Assembly (NCBI RefSeq): GCF_003732665.1
Contig: NZ_MOBP01000011.1
Coordinates: 37,524 to 101,523 of the forward strand
Direction: 5' to 3'
DNA: 64,000 bases
Source of the DNA: Pseudomonas frederiksbergensis
GTDB lineage: Bacteria; Pseudomonadota; Gammaproteobacteria; Pseudomonadales; Pseudomonadaceae
The notes below the pieces were generated by a model. That model was given only the letters and a program-made list of their open reading frames with translations, did no database searches and had not been told where the DNA came from. Both the position numbers and the translations under genes were made by a program. Positions 48,138-58,192 of this stretch are shown in pieces. Each line of letters opens with the position of its first letter. Positions within the stretch are counted from its first letter, which is position 1.

Positions 48138-51100
48138 TCATACCGCGACCTCTTTCGAGTCAGTCTTGCCAAAGCGGCGTCCCAACCGGTCGAAGTACAG
48201 GTAGATCACAGGCGTGGTGAACAAGGTCAACACCTGACTCACCAGCAAACCGCCAACCATCACCAGACCCAGAGGCTGACGCAACTCCGCGCCCGACCCG
48301 GTGGCCAACATCAGCGGCACCGCGCCGAACAATGCGGCCAGTGTCGTCATCAAAATCGGCCGGAACCGCAGCAGCGCCGCTTGATAGATCGCCTGCTCCG
48401 GCGCCATGCCCTGGTTGCGCTCGGCGTCGAGGGCGAAGTCGATCATCATGATCGCGTTCTTTTTCACGATGCCGATCAGCAAAATGATGCCGATGATCGC
48501 GATCATCCCCAGGTCGTTGCCGGTCAGCAGCAGCGCGAGCAAGGCGCCGACCGCCGCCGAGGGCAGGGTCGAGAGGATGGTGATCGGGTGAATGTAACTC
48601 TCGTAGAGCACGCCGAGCACGATGTACATGGTGACCACCGCCGCCAGGATCAGCAGCAAGGTGCTGGACAGCGAGGCCTGGAATGCTTCGGCCGCGCCCT
48701 GGAACTGGGTCTGCACGCCAATCGGCATGCCGATGTCTTTCTGCACTTGGTCGATGACCTCCACCGCATGCCCCAACGCCACGCCGGGCGCGAGGTTGAA
48801 CGACATCATCACGGCCGGGAACTGGCCGATGTGGGTGATCGCCAACTGCGTCTGCCGCTGTTCGATATGGGCCAGGCTGGACAGGCGCACCTGACCGCCA
48901 TCGGTGGTCTTGACGTGAATCTGGTTCAGCGCGTCCGGGCCGATCTTCTCGCCGGACTGGGATTGCAGCACCACCCTGTATTGGCTGGCCTGGGTGTAGA
49001 TGGTGGAAATCTGCCGCTGGCCGAAGGCGTCGTACAGCGCATCGGTAATGTTCGACACCGACACCCCGACCCGGGACGCCGCATCGCGGTCGATCACCAG
49101 GTACACCTGCAAACCCTTGTCCTGCAAATCGCTGGCAACGTCGGTCAGTTCCGGGCGTTGAACCAGAGCCTCGACCAGACGCCCGCTCCACAGGCTCAGC
49201 AGCTCCGAATCCGGCGACGACATGCTGAATTGGTACTGGGTGCGGCTGACCCGATCCTCGATGGTCAGGTCCTGCACCGGCTGCATAAACAGACGGATGC
49301 CCACCAGTTTGTCCACTTCCGGTTGCAGACGCGCAATGATCTTGGTCGCGCTGAGGTCCCGGGCACTGTGGGGCTTGAGGTTGATCAACATGCGGCCGCT
49401 GTTCAGCGTCGAGTTGTCACCGTCCACGCCGATGTAGGACGACAGGCTCTCTACCGCCGGATCAGCCAGGATCACTTTGGCCAGTTCCTGCTGACGCTCG
49501 CTCATCGCCGCAAAGGAAATCGACTGCGGCGCCTCGGAAATGCCCTGGATCACCCCAGTGTCCTGCACCGGGAAGAAGCCCTTGGGCACCACCATGTAGA
49601 GGAACACGGTCAAGCCCAAAGTGGCGATGGCCACCAGCAAGGTCAGCGGCTGGTGCTTGAGCACCCACTGCAATTTGCGCCCGTAGGCAGCGATCATCCA
49701 GTCGATGGTCGCACCGCTGGCCCGGTAGAAACGGCCCTGCTCTTCTTCCTTCGGTTCACGCTTGAGCAGCCGCGCGCACATCATCGGCGTCAGGGTCAGG
49801 GACACCACGAGGGAAATCAGGATCGCCACCGCCAACGTGATGGCGAACTCGCGGAACAGGCGCCCGACCACGTCGGCCATGAACAGCAGTGGGATCAGTA
49901 CCGCAATCAGCGACAGGGTCAGGGAAATCAGGGTGAAGCCGATTTGTTTGGCGCCCTTGAGCGCGGCGTTCAGCGGCGTGTCGCCCTCTTCGATAAACCG
50001 GGAAATGTTCTCCAGCATGACGATGGCATCGTCCACCACGAAACCGGTGGCGATGGTCAGGGCCATCAAGGTCAGGTTGTTGACCGAGAACCCCGCGAGG
50101 TACATCACGCCGAAGGTGCCGATCAGCGACAGCGGCACCGCGACCGACGGAATGATGGTCGCGCTGGCCCGGCGCAGGAACAGGAACGTCACCATCACCA
50201 CCAGGGCGATGGCGATCAGTAGCTCATGTTGTACGTCGGTGACGGAGGCGCGGATGGTCTGGGTGCGGTCGGTCAGCACGGTGACGTCGAGGCCGGCCGG
50301 CAGGTTGTCGGTGATGCTCGGCAGCAGCGCCTTGATCCGGTCCACCACTTCGATAACGTTGGCCCCGGGTTGGCGCTGGATATTCAGCAACACCGCCTGG
50401 TTTTCATTGGCCCACGCCGCCAGTCGTTCGTTCTCGGCACCGTCGACGATTTCCGCCACGTCCTTGAGCCGCAACGGCGCGCCGTTGGCGTAGGCGAGGA
50501 TCAGGTTGGCGTAGTCCTTGGGCGAGGTCAGTTGGTCGTTGGCATCGAGCATCGACACCCGGGTCGGGCCGTCGAAGTTGCCCTTGGGCTGGTTGACGTT
50601 GGACGCGCCGACCAGGGTGCGCACGTCCGACAGGTTCAAACCATTGGCCGCCAGGGCTTCCGGATTGACCTTGATCCGCACGGCCTGACGCTGGCCGCCG
50701 GCAATGCTGACCATGCCGACGCCACTGATCTGGGCGATTTTCTGCGCCATGCGCGTATCGACCAAATCATTGAGTTTGGGCAGCAGCATGGTTTTGGAAG
50801 TAATGGCCAGGGTCAGCACCGGGGTGTCCGCCGGGTTGACCTTGTTGTACACCGGCGGTGCCGGCAGGTCTTTGGGCAGCAGATTGGTCGCGGCGTTGAT
50901 CGCCGCTTGCACCTGCTGCTCGGCGACGTCCATGTTGATGTCGAGGCTGAAACGCAAGGTCAGCACCGAGGCACCGCCGGAACTGGTGGACGCCATTTGC
51001 GTCAGGCCCGGCATTTGCCCGAACTGGCGCTCAAGGGGCGCGGTGACCGCACTGGTCATCACATCCGGGCTGGCGCCGGGATAGAGGGTCATGACGCGGA

Positions 51101-51233
51101 TGGTCGGGTAATCGACCTGGGGCAGCGCCGACACCGGCAGCAAGCGATAAGCGATGATGCCGGCCAGGATAATGGCCAGCATGCTCAGGGTCGTGGCGAC
51201 CGGGCGAAGGATGAACAGCCGCGAGATGTTCAT
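48138..51233 (-). CDS. muxB: RND efflux transporter subunit MuxB
   Basis: A 1031-residue RND transporter starting [25 protein letters not shown], with [21 protein letters not shown] in helix 4 and the usual two periplasmic domains. It is closely related to MuxC but distinct. Its start codon overlaps the muxA stop by 4 bases (ATGA). It functions with MuxC as the proton-antiport core of the pump. Confidence 0.9.
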   Translation of the reverse strand: MNISRLFILRPVATTLSMLAIILAGIIAYRLLPVSALPQVDYPTIRVMTLYPGASPDVMTSAVTAPLERQFGQMPGLTQMASTSSGGASVLTLRFSLDINMDVAEQQVQAAINAATNLLPKDLPAPPVYNKVNPADTPVLTLAITSKTMLLPKLNDLVDTRMAQKIAQISGVGMVSIAGGQRQAVRIKVNPEALAANGLNLSDVRTLVGASNVNQPKGNFDGPTRVSMLDANDQLTSPKDYANLILAYANGAPLRLKDVAEIVDGAENERLAAWANENQAVLLNIQRQPGANVIEVVDRIKALLPSITDNLPAGLDVTVLTDRTQTIRASVTDVQHELLIAIALVVMVTFLFLRRASATIIPSVAVPLSLIGTFGVMYLAGFSVNNLTLMALTIATGFVVDDAIVMLENISRFIEEGDTPLNAALKGAKQIGFTLISLTLSLIAVLIPLLFMADVVGRLFREFAITLAVAILISLVVSLTLTPMMCARLLKREPKEEEQGRFYRASGATIDWMIAAYGRKLQWVLKHQPLTLLVAIATLGLTVFLYMVVPKGFFPVQDTGVIQGISEAPQSISFAAMSERQQELAKVILADPAVESLSSYIGVDGDNSTLNSGRMLINLKPHSARDLSATKIIARLQPEVDKLVGIRLFMQPVQDLTIEDRVSRTQYQFSMSSPDSELLSLWSGRLVEALVQRPELTDVASDLQDKGLQVYLVIDRDAASRVGVSVSNITDALYDAFGQRQISTIYTQASQYRVVLQSQSGEKIGPDALNQIHVKTTDGGQVRLSSLAHIEQRQTQLAITHIGQFPAVMMSFNLAPGVALGHAVEVIDQVQKDIGMPIGVQTQFQGAAEAFQASLSSTLLLILAAVVTMYIVLGVLYESYIHPITILSTLPSAAVGALLALLLTGNDLGMIAIIGIILLIGIVKKNAIMMIDFALDAERNQGMAPEQAIYQAALLRFRPILMTTLAALFGAVPLMLATGSGAELRQPLGLVMVGGLLVSQVLTLFTTPVIYLYFDRLGRRFGKTDSKEVAV

Positions 51234-52540
51234 GCGCCCTTCTTCACCTTGTCATTGGCGGTGGTTTCCGAGGTTTTCGTCGCCGATTTGCCCTGCAGGT
51301 GCTCGGTCGGGGTGGTCGGTACGTCCTGGCTGTCGTTGACCACTTCCACTTCGCTGCCTTCCTTGAGGCGGTCGGTGCCTTCCAGGACTACGCGATCACC
51401 CACGGCCAGGCCTTCGGTAATGACGGTGTTGTCACCGTCACTGGCGCCGACTTTAAGCGGGCGAATCTTGACCTTCTTGTCCCCGTCCATGGCGTAGACG
51501 AAGGTGCCGTTGGTGCCGAACTGGATCGCAGCCGAAGGCGCGAGCACCACGTCTTTGAGAGTGTCGGCCAGCAGGTGCACGTTGACGAACTGGTTGGGGA
51601 ACAACGCCTGATCGCGGTTATCGTAGCGGGCCTTGAATTTCAGGGTGCCGGTGGTGACGTCGATCTGGTTGTCCAGGCTCTGCAACACGCCGCTGGCCTG
51701 CATCTTCATGTCGCCACGGTCCCAGGCTTCCACCGGCAACTTGGCGCCGGTGTGGTAGCGGGCGAGCACGGTGTCGAGGTTGTTTTCCGGCAGGGTGAAC
51801 ACCACGCTGATCGGTTGGGTCTGGGTGATGATCGCCAGGGCGGTGGTGTCGTTGGCGGCGACGAGGTTGCCGACATCGAGCTGACGCAAGCCGACACGCC
51901 CAGTAATCGGTGCGCGGATCTTGGTGAATTCGAGATTGAGCTTGGCGTCGTTGACCGCCGCCTGGTTGGTCTTGACCGTGCCCAGGTATTGGCCGACCAG
52001 CGCTTCGGCGGTGTCGAGGGTCTGCTTGGCGATGCTGTCTTCTTTAAACAGGCCGCGATAACGCTCGACATCGACCTGGGCGTTTTTCAATTGCGCCTGG
52101 TTTTGCAGCAAGGTGCCTTCAGCCTGGAGCAAGGCGTTCTGGTAAGGACGCGGGTCGATCTCGGCCAGCAAGTCCCCGGCCTTGACCATCTGCCCTTCCT
52201 CGAAGGCAATCTTCATCAACTCGCCGGCCACGCGGCTGCGCACATTGATGGTGTTCAGCGCCGTCACCGTGCCCAGCGCCTTGTAATACAGTGGGAAATC
52301 ACCCTTGACCGCCGGAGCCACCCGCACCGGGATCGGCCCGGTCGCGCCGCCAAAGCCCGGACGCATGCCCCCGGCCTTGCCCGTATGCCCGGCGACGGCT
52401 TTCGGCTTTTCGCCCGTTTTATGGTCAGTACCGGCCGGCCAGAATTTCCAGCACACAGCAGCGACGACCAACAGGACAAGCAGGCCGAACAGCCAGCGAC
52501 GGGGACTACGGGAGGAGGATTGCATTGAATGATCAACCAT
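51230..52540 (-). CDS. muxA: RND periplasmic adaptor MuxA
   Basis: A 436-residue membrane fusion protein. An N-terminal membrane anchor ([18 protein letters not shown]) is followed by the lipoyl halves ([34 protein letters not shown]), a coiled-coil hairpin, a beta-barrel ([18 protein letters not shown]) and a Lys/Glu-rich tail. Several in-frame starts exist (52582 GTG, 52540 and 52525 ATG) and none has a strong ribosome-binding site; 52540 is a compromise. It is first in the muxABC-opmB operon. Confidence 0.87.
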   Translation of the reverse strand: MVDHSMQSSSRSPRRWLFGLLVLLVVAAVCWKFWPAGTDHKTGEKPKAVAGHTGKAGGMRPGFGGATGPIPVRVAPAVKGDFPLYYKALGTVTALNTINVRSRVAGELMKIAFEEGQMVKAGDLLAEIDPRPYQNALLQAEGTLLQNQAQLKNAQVDVERYRGLFKEDSIAKQTLDTAEALVGQYLGTVKTNQAAVNDAKLNLEFTKIRAPITGRVGLRQLDVGNLVAANDTTALAIITQTQPISVVFTLPENNLDTVLARYHTGAKLPVEAWDRGDMKMQASGVLQSLDNQIDVTTGTLKFKARYDNRDQALFPNQFVNVHLLADTLKDVVLAPSAAIQFGTNGTFVYAMDGDKKVKIRPLKVGASDGDNTVITEGLAVGDRVVLEGTDRLKEGSEVEVVNDSQDVPTTPTEHLQGKSATKTSETTANDKVKKGA

Positions 52541-52662
52541 GGGCGCGGGGGCTTCTTTTACAGGAGGCTGAACGATAAGCACTGGCGCGCATTAAGCAAA
52601 GCGGCTTTACCGGCAATTTACCTTCGGCTTACGTAACAGGATGTTTGTCTAAAACACTGAAG

Positions 52663-52698
52663 CACAAATGAAAACGGCCTAGCGAGTGCCAGGCCGTT
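52663..52698 (-). terminator. Terminator after tpx
   Basis: On the minus strand AACGGCCT (52698-52691) pairs with AGGCCGTT (52680-52673), followed by a T-rich TTCATTTG stretch. Confidence 0.6.
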
Positions 52699-52715
52699 AA
52701 CAATTGTAAAAGCGC

Positions 52716-53216
52716 TTACTTCAGAACAGCGAGTGCCGCTTCGTAGTTAGGCTCTTCAGCGATTTCTTTTACCAATTCGCTGTGCAGCACGTTGTCGTTT
52801 TCATCCAGCACTACGACAGCGCGAGCGGTCAGGCCTTTGAGCGGGCCGTCAGCAATGGCCACGCCGTAGTTTTCGATGAACTCGGCGCCACGCAGGGTCG
52901 ACAGGTTCTGCACGTTTTCCAGGCCTTCGGCGCCGCAGAAACGGGCCTGGGCGAACGGCAGGTCAGCGGAGATGCACAGCACGACAGTGTTGGCGACGTC
53001 ATTGGCCTGAGCGTTGAACTTGCGTACCGAAGTGGCGCAAGTCGGGGTGTCGACGCTTGGGAAGATGTTCAGCACTTTGCGTTTGCCGGCGAAGCTCGCC
53101 AGGGTCACGTCCGACAGATTGCCGGCAACCAGGGAAAAGGCTGGCGCCTTGGAACCGGCTTGTGGCAGTTGGCCGTTGACTTGAACCGGGTTGCCTTTAA
53201 GAGTGACTTGAGCCAT
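52716..53216 (-). CDS. tpx: Thiol peroxidase
   Basis: A 166-residue atypical 2-Cys peroxiredoxin that reduces hydrogen and alkyl peroxides using thioredoxin. The peroxidatic Cys is in [15 protein letters not shown] (~60) and the resolving Cys in ARFCGAEGL (~94). Full family length. A terminator follows, so it is a single-gene unit; the gene upstream on the same strand is cut by a REPIN. Confidence 0.95.
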   Translation of the reverse strand: MAQVTLKGNPVQVNGQLPQAGSKAPAFSLVAGNLSDVTLASFAGKRKVLNIFPSVDTPTCATSVRKFNAQANDVANTVVLCISADLPFAQARFCGAEGLENVQNLSTLRGAEFIENYGVAIADGPLKGLTARAVVVLDENDNVLHSELVKEIAEEPNYEAALAVLK

Positions 53217-53362
53217 GAACGGAGTCCTTCTGATGGTGTTGTTGGAAATCTGAAGAGGCCGAAGTTAACCACGAAATGGTCTGCCGACCTATGCCCGGAT
53301 ACAAATTGTGATGTGCCAGCGCACAAATTGGATACAACTCTTACAAGCGACACAAAAACCCT

Positions 53363-53450
53363 GTAGGAGCGAGGCTTGCCCGCGAAGGCCACACTGCGGT
53401 GTATCAGGCAGACCGCATCATCGTTCTTCGCGGGCAAGCCTCGCTCCTAC
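53363..53450. repeat. REPIN at the 3' end of SRPBCC gene
   Basis: Arms of the GTAGGAGCGAGGCTTGCCCGCGAA type at 53363-53386 and 53427-53450. The SRPBCC reading frame ends as it meets the right-hand arm (stop at 53447-53449). Confidence 0.9.
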
Positions 53451-53824
53451 AGGTTTGTGTTCAGGCCAGCAACAGCCGCGTAGGTCGCCCGGTCGGTATA
53501 TAGCGTACCGCCCTCTCCCGCCGCTACCCGGTGTTCATGACGAAAGGCAGCCATCGGCCCGTTGAGAATTTCGTCGATGAAATGCGTGTCGTCGACTTCC
53601 CGGATGATCACCGTCCAGTTCGACGGAATGAGGTTGAACATCCAGTGCCGAAAACGAAACTGACGCCCGGCCTCGATGCGCAGGTTATTGATGTTGATAT
53701 CCCCCAGCGGCGTGACACGTTCGGGGAAGATTTTCGGGAAGTTGATGCCTTCCAGACAGAAGTCGATGACCTGCGTCGGGGTGCGCTTGAGGATCAGGGT
53801 GGGCATGATTGGCAGGCATTCCAT
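53447..53824 (-). pseudogene. SRPBCC family gene truncated at its 3' end
   Basis: A 125-residue reading frame with a START/SRPBCC-like pattern (LKRTPTQVIDFCLEGINFPKIFPERV, FRHWMFNLIPSNWTVIIREV, NGPMAAFRHEHRVAAGEGGTLYTDRATYAA). SRPBCC proteins of this kind normally continue with a long C-terminal helix for about 30 more residues; here the frame ends after VAGLNTNL exactly where a REPIN begins. The final ligand-closing helix is therefore missing. The start is uncertain (53824 or 53806), with no clear ribosome-binding site. It is probably a remnant, though a folded shorter protein cannot be excluded. Confidence 0.6.
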
Positions 53825-53991
53825 TGGTCAGGAGACGCGCAGCCTGCCACCACGCTCAAATGGCGACACATCCCCCTCTAGATACCCTCACCCATTAAGT
53901 GATCTGTACACGTTTCTCGGACTATTTATACCGAGGATTTCGATAACGATCTCACGCCCCATCTGCGTGAACACACGACGCCGGTCGAACA

Positions 53992-54504
53992 TTAAAAGAT
54001 AACATGTTCAGCACCTTCACCCTCCAAGTCCCACTGACCACTCCTATCAAACCTTATTGCGACTATCAGAATCATAAAAGAGCCTAGATAAATACTCATA
54101 CTCCCCCCTAAATCATGCCATTGATTGTCTTGAATTCCGCCTGTTTTACTAAAGTCCCCAGTACTTCCAGCCATAACGTACCCCCAAATTCTGGCTTGAT
54201 TGCCTCCTGGGGTTGCCCCTCTATCGATCTTGTACTGGACATTTCCAAACCTGATTTGATCCCCTACCACTGTCCATGGAAATTTTACCCACCCCTGCAT
54301 CGACCCCCCCTCTGTCCTTACATGGACCGTCGTTTCACCTGACTGTAGCGACACATCTTGAACTGACCCGCTCACACTTTCATCCTTCGGTTTTTGATTC
54401 CAAGCGCTACTGGCATCCGAGGCTGCCGAATTGATAATGGCAAACAATACATTGGGGCGTTTAGGCGAATCCTCTATGGACTTGCCAACAGTTTTTTCGC
54501 TCAT
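53992..54504 (-). CDS. AT-rich orphan protein
   Basis: A 170-residue protein that I do not recognise. It starts MSEKTVGKSIEDSPKRPNVL, has a Gly/Trp-rich middle (GGSMQGWVKFPWTVVGDQIRF, GGNQARIWGYVMAG) and one hydrophobic stretch near the end (SIYLGSFMILIVAIRF). No signal peptide. AAGGAG lies 8 bases before the ATG. Base composition is much more A+T-rich than its neighbours, as is the surrounding 53880-54780 region, which suggests horizontal acquisition. The N-terminal ~45 residues look disordered. Role unknown. Confidence 0.6.
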   Translation of the reverse strand: MSEKTVGKSIEDSPKRPNVLFAIINSAASDASSAWNQKPKDESVSGSVQDVSLQSGETTVHVRTEGGSMQGWVKFPWTVVGDQIRFGNVQYKIDRGATPGGNQARIWGYVMAGSTGDFSKTGGIQDNQWHDLGGSMSIYLGSFMILIVAIRFDRSGQWDLEGEGAEHVIF

Positions 54505-54865
54505 CGCAGATCTCCTTAATCAATACATTTTTAATCGTTTATTAAACATATGACCTTCACAACTAAACACTCAAAAAAACACTTAACACCCACAAACGCC
54601 GGATCAATGAAGCAACTACAACCCGGTAATTTTCACATTAAGCGCCTTCATAAAACTCAACAACTGTCATAATTGACAGGTTTTAATATTTATTTTCAAT
54701 AATAAAAAAATTCTATATAACCGGAACGCTGGAAGGTGTTTTAGCTACCTGAAATCAATCCGATGTTCCGGGACAAACGCCTAAGATATTTTTGGATGCG
54801 TTGTCGATATTGGCGATGCCTGTTCGACTAGCAGTGAATCACTCACCTCCAGCGGAGATAACGCC
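54505..54865. other. AT-rich intergenic region
   Basis: This 361-base stretch between the divergent orphan and YciI-like genes is strongly A+T-rich up to about 54720 (runs of A and T, several TTTAAT/TATTTA segments). It must hold both promoters but no clear boxes are assigned. No coding sequence is seen. Confidence 0.5.
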
Positions 54866-55291
54866 ATGCAATTTATGATCATTGTCAAAGCCAGCCCGGA
54901 TTCCGAGGCCGGTGTCATGCCCACCGAGGAACTGCTGACCGCGATGGGCAATTACAACGAGGAACTGGCCAAGGCCGGTATTCTCCTGTCGTGCGACGGC
55001 CTGCAACCCAGCAGCAAAGGCGCCCGTGTGCGGTTCTCGGGCGAAAAACGCACGGTGATCGACGGGCCGTTTGCCGAAACCAAGGAATTGATCGCCGGGT
55101 ATTGGTTGTGGGACGTGAAGTCAAAAGAAGAAGCCATCGAATGGGTCAAGCGCTGCCCGAACCCGATGCCGGGGACCGAGGCTGAGATCGAGATTCGCCA
55201 GGTATTCGCAGCAGAGGATTTCGGTGCCGAGTTCACGCCGCAGTTGCGGGAACAGGAAGATCGAGTGCGGGAGCAGGCGAAAAAGAACTGA
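54866..55291 (+). CDS. YciI-like DGPF-domain protein
   Basis: A 141-residue soluble protein of the YCII-related family. It starts MQFMIIVKASPDSEAG and contains the characteristic DGPFAETKELIAGYWLWDVKSKEEAIEW. Such proteins are ferredoxin-like folds, often encoded beside ECF sigma factors; none is adjacent. The ATG follows GCGGAGA by about 7 bases. Function unknown. Confidence 0.85.
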   Translation: MQFMIIVKASPDSEAGVMPTEELLTAMGNYNEELAKAGILLSCDGLQPSSKGARVRFSGEKRTVIDGPFAETKELIAGYWLWDVKSKEEAIEWVKRCPNPMPGTEAEIEIRQVFAAEDFGAEFTPQLREQEDRVREQAKKN

Positions 55292-55710
55292 ATATTTAGA
55301 TAGATGATCTACCTGAACAGGTGATCCATTGTGGGAGCGGGCTTGCTCGCGAAGGCGTCGTGTCAGTCGATAGTTAGATTGCCTGACACGACGCCTTCGC
55401 GAGCAAGCCCGCTCCCACAGTTAAATCTTTAGCGGGCACAGCATTTGCGCCCGGCTCAACTGATTAAAACCTCACAACCTCTTTCACACCCCGCCATCAA
55501 CCCGCTGATTCGTATTAACTTTTTAGTACACAGAAAAAACGCCAATTCGCGAATAAAGCGAAAGAGTTAACCCTTTCGGCTGGATAACTCCCGGTTAGCT
55601 GCTAGCTTCAAAAGACGTGTCCTACAGGCTTGATTAGGAAAAAGACTACGTAGTAACGGCCAAACATATGGCCGAGTTCGTCCACTGAGCCACCAGGGAA
55701 CCGGGGAATC
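55292..55710. other. Intergenic region with REPIN
   Basis: This 419-base gap contains one REPIN (55331-55418); the remaining ~290 bases include the promoter region of the next gene. No gene is seen. Confidence 0.5.
55331..55418. repeat. REPIN
   Basis: REP arms 55331-55353 and 55396-55418. Confidence 0.9.
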
Positions 55711-56502
55711 ATGTCGAAAATTCAGGGAAACCACGCCTTTTTGTTGGCGGCACTCCTGACGTCTGCCTTTTGTGCGCACGCCGATAACGCCGAGGAAGCC
55801 AACAAAAGCAACAACCCGCTGAACCTCGCGCCGGGCGCGAATCTGCAGGATTACTACACGCCCAAACTCTTTGATACCAACGTCCACACCAATGACGCGT
55901 TGCTGCGCGGCACCTTGCCGGTGGCGCCCAACGATTTCATCGGCGTCCCGCAATTGCTACGCGCGACCCTGCCGATCAGCACCCGCCCCGACCCGCACAA
56001 CGGCTACAGCACCGGCATCGGTGATCTGAACCTGTTCGATATCTTCCTGCTCAAGACCGACGGCGTGCAGTTGGGCATCGGCCCGCAAATCAGCGCGCCC
56101 ACCGCCGAGCAGGACGAGTTGGGCACCGGCAAATGGCAGGCCGGCCTGGCCGCTGTCGCCATCGACTCGTCCCCCCGTGGCCTGTTGGGTGCGCTGGTGC
56201 AGTACCAGAGTTCGTTCGCCGGTGACCATGACCGCGCCCACGTCGAAACCGCGACGATGCAGCCGTTCATCATTCACAACCTGGAAAAAGGTTGGTACTT
56301 GCGCTCCACCGGCACCTGGACCTTCGACCTTAAGAACGACACCCATTACATCCCCATCGGTTTCGGTGGCGGCAAGGTCTGGAAATCCGGGACCAACATT
56401 TTCAACACCTTCGTAGAGCCCCAATGGACCGTGGAACGCAAAGGCGATGGCCTGCCGCAATTCACGCTGTTCGCCGGGATCAACGTCACGTTCGGCAAGT
56501 AA
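55711..56502 (+). CDS. Outer-membrane beta-barrel protein (transporter-like)
   Basis: A 263-residue exported protein with a signal peptide ending AHA. The mature part alternates as in an antiparallel barrel (GYSTGIGDLNLFDIFLLK, GIGPQISAPTAEQDELGTGKWQAG, LVQYQSSFAGDHDR) and ends LFAGINVTFGK. This pattern is that of small barrels annotated as transporters or neuromedin-U-like proteins. Two genes later lies another barrel, with a DUF1254 protein between, so the group may form one exported system. Substrate unknown. Confidence 0.7.
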   Translation: MSKIQGNHAFLLAALLTSAFCAHADNAEEANKSNNPLNLAPGANLQDYYTPKLFDTNVHTNDALLRGTLPVAPNDFIGVPQLLRATLPISTRPDPHNGYSTGIGDLNLFDIFLLKTDGVQLGIGPQISAPTAEQDELGTGKWQAGLAAVAIDSSPRGLLGALVQYQSSFAGDHDRAHVETATMQPFIIHNLEKGWYLRSTGTWTFDLKNDTHYIPIGFGGGKVWKSGTNIFNTFVEPQWTVERKGDGLPQFTLFAGINVTFGK

Positions 56503-56512
56503 GGAGATTGAT

Positions 56513-56767
56513 ATGCACATTGCACTTCGAGCCGCTGGTTTCAGCATCATGGCGGCGTTCGTCAGTTGCGGCGTCGGCGCCCAGGCCCAGGAAATCGACA
56601 CGCAGCCTGTCATCACTGAACAACCTGTGGGAGCGGGCTTGCTCGCGAAGGCGGTGTATCAGACGACACCTGTAGTGACAGTGCCGACGCATTCGCGAGC
56701 AAGCCCGCTCCAACAGGGGTTGTGGCTAACCCGGTATTACTTTGAAAGGACACCCCATGCGTTTTGA
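56513..56767 (+). pseudogene. Small exported protein cut by a REPIN
   Basis: The ATG at 56513 has AAGGAG upstream and opens a good signal peptide (MHIALRAAGFSIMAAFVSCG...AQAQ). After only ~16 mature residues the frame enters a REPIN (56637-56714), reads through it and ends at 56767, overlapping the DUF1254 start. The original downstream part is absent. It is most likely a remnant of an exported protein, but translation of an 84-residue product is possible. Confidence 0.5.
56637..56714. repeat. REPIN within small exported ORF
   Basis: REP arms 56637-56659 and 56692-56714; the right arm has a C-to-A change (GCTCCAAC). The spacer is 32 bases. Confidence 0.88.
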
Positions 56768-58163
56768 AAAAGCCCCACGCCTACTGCTCGTCAGTCTTTC
56801 GCTCCTGCTGAGTTGCAGCGCCTGGGCCGACTTCAGCGCCTCCCCGGAAGAAGCGCGGGGCATCGCCAAAGAGGCGTATCTGTACGGCTTCCCGGTGGTG
56901 GAGATGTACAAGACCCTCTACACCCAGGCGGTGGACAAGGCCGGGCCGAATTTCAAGGCGCCGTTCAACAAGATCGGCAACACCGCCAAGGTCTTCACCC
57001 CGGCGGACACCGCGTTTGTCACGCCGAATTCCGATACGCCCTACTCCTTCGTCTGGATGGACCTGCGCGCCGAACCGGTGGTGCTGACCCTGCCGCCGAT
57101 TGCGGAAAGCCGTTATTACTCGGTGCAACTGATCGACCTCTACACCCAGAACTTCGCCTACCTGGGCACCCGCAGCACTGGCAACAAGGGCGGCACGTTT
57201 ATGGTCGCCGGCCCGGACTGGCAGGGTCAGCAACCGGTGAACATTGATCGCCTGGTGCGCAGCGAAAGCAATATCGCCTACGCGTTGTATCGCACGCAGT
57301 TGTTCGACAATGCCGACCTGGCCAAGGTCAAGCTGATCCAGAACGCCTACAAGGTCCAGACCCTGAGCCAGTACCTCAAGCAACCGGCGCCCGCGGCTGC
57401 ACCGAAGGTCGATTGGCCCAAGCCTACGGCCGACATGAGCGACACCCCGGACCTGTTTCGCTACCTCAATTTCATGCTCGGTTTCGCCCCGCCCCAGGAC
57501 GTGGAAAAAGACCTGCTGGCACGCTTCGCCAAGATCGGCATCGTCGGCGGACAGCCATTCAAACTCACCAGCCTCAGCGCCGAACAACGCAAGGCGCTGG
57601 AAGACGGTATCAGCGATGCCAAGGCTGAATTCGCCCAGTTCAAGAAGGACAAGGTCGACACCCACCAGGTCACCAGCGGCGACTTTTTCGGCACTCGCGA
57701 TCACCTCAATGGCAACTACCTGTACCGCTACGCCGGCGCCAACATGGGGATCTTCGGCAACTCCGCCGAAGAGGCGAACTACATCGGTTACTTCGTCGAT
57801 AACCAGGGCAAACCAGTCAACGGTGCGCGCCACAGCTACACCCTGCACTTCAACAAGGACGAACTGCCGCCAGCCGACGCCTTCTGGTCGCTGACCATGT
57901 ATGACGGCAAGACCAAGTTGCTGGTGGCCAATCACATGAAACGTTACCTGATCAACTCGCGGATGCTACCCAAGCTCAAGCGTGACGCCGACGGCGGATT
58001 GACCCTGTACGTGCAGCATTCGGAGCCGGTAGACGGCAAGAAAAGCAACTGGCTGCCCGCGCCCCACGGCCCGTTCTATGCCGTGCTGCGGGTGTACCTG
58101 CCAAAACCGGAAATGGTCAGCGGCCAATGGCAGATCCCGTTGCTGACGCCCATCGGCCAGTAA
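56757..58163 (+). CDS. DUF1254/DUF1214 domain protein, exported
   Basis: A 468-residue protein with a signal peptide (LLLSCSAWA). The N-terminal DUF1254 part (EEARGIAKEAYLYGFPVVEMYKTLY, TPNSDTPYSFVWMDLRAEPVVLTLP, RYYSVQLIDLYTQNF) is followed by the DUF1214 part (ANMGIFGNSAEEANYIGYFVD, FWSLTMYDGKTKLL, SNWLPAPHGPFYAVLRVYLP). Family function is undefined. The ATG at 56757 has AAAGG about 8 bases before it. It is in line with two outer-membrane barrel genes. Confidence 0.88.
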   Translation: MRFEKAPRLLLVSLSLLLSCSAWADFSASPEEARGIAKEAYLYGFPVVEMYKTLYTQAVDKAGPNFKAPFNKIGNTAKVFTPADTAFVTPNSDTPYSFVWMDLRAEPVVLTLPPIAESRYYSVQLIDLYTQNFAYLGTRSTGNKGGTFMVAGPDWQGQQPVNIDRLVRSESNIAYALYRTQLFDNADLAKVKLIQNAYKVQTLSQYLKQPAPAAAPKVDWPKPTADMSDTPDLFRYLNFMLGFAPPQDVEKDLLARFAKIGIVGGQPFKLTSLSAEQRKALEDGISDAKAEFAQFKKDKVDTHQVTSGDFFGTRDHLNGNYLYRYAGANMGIFGNSAEEANYIGYFVDNQGKPVNGARHSYTLHFNKDELPPADAFWSLTMYDGKTKLLVANHMKRYLINSRMLPKLKRDADGGLTLYVQHSEPVDGKKSNWLPAPHGPFYAVLRVYLPKPEMVSGQWQIPLLTPIGQ

Positions 58164-58192
58164 CTCATCAGCCGTCATACCGGAGCAGAACA

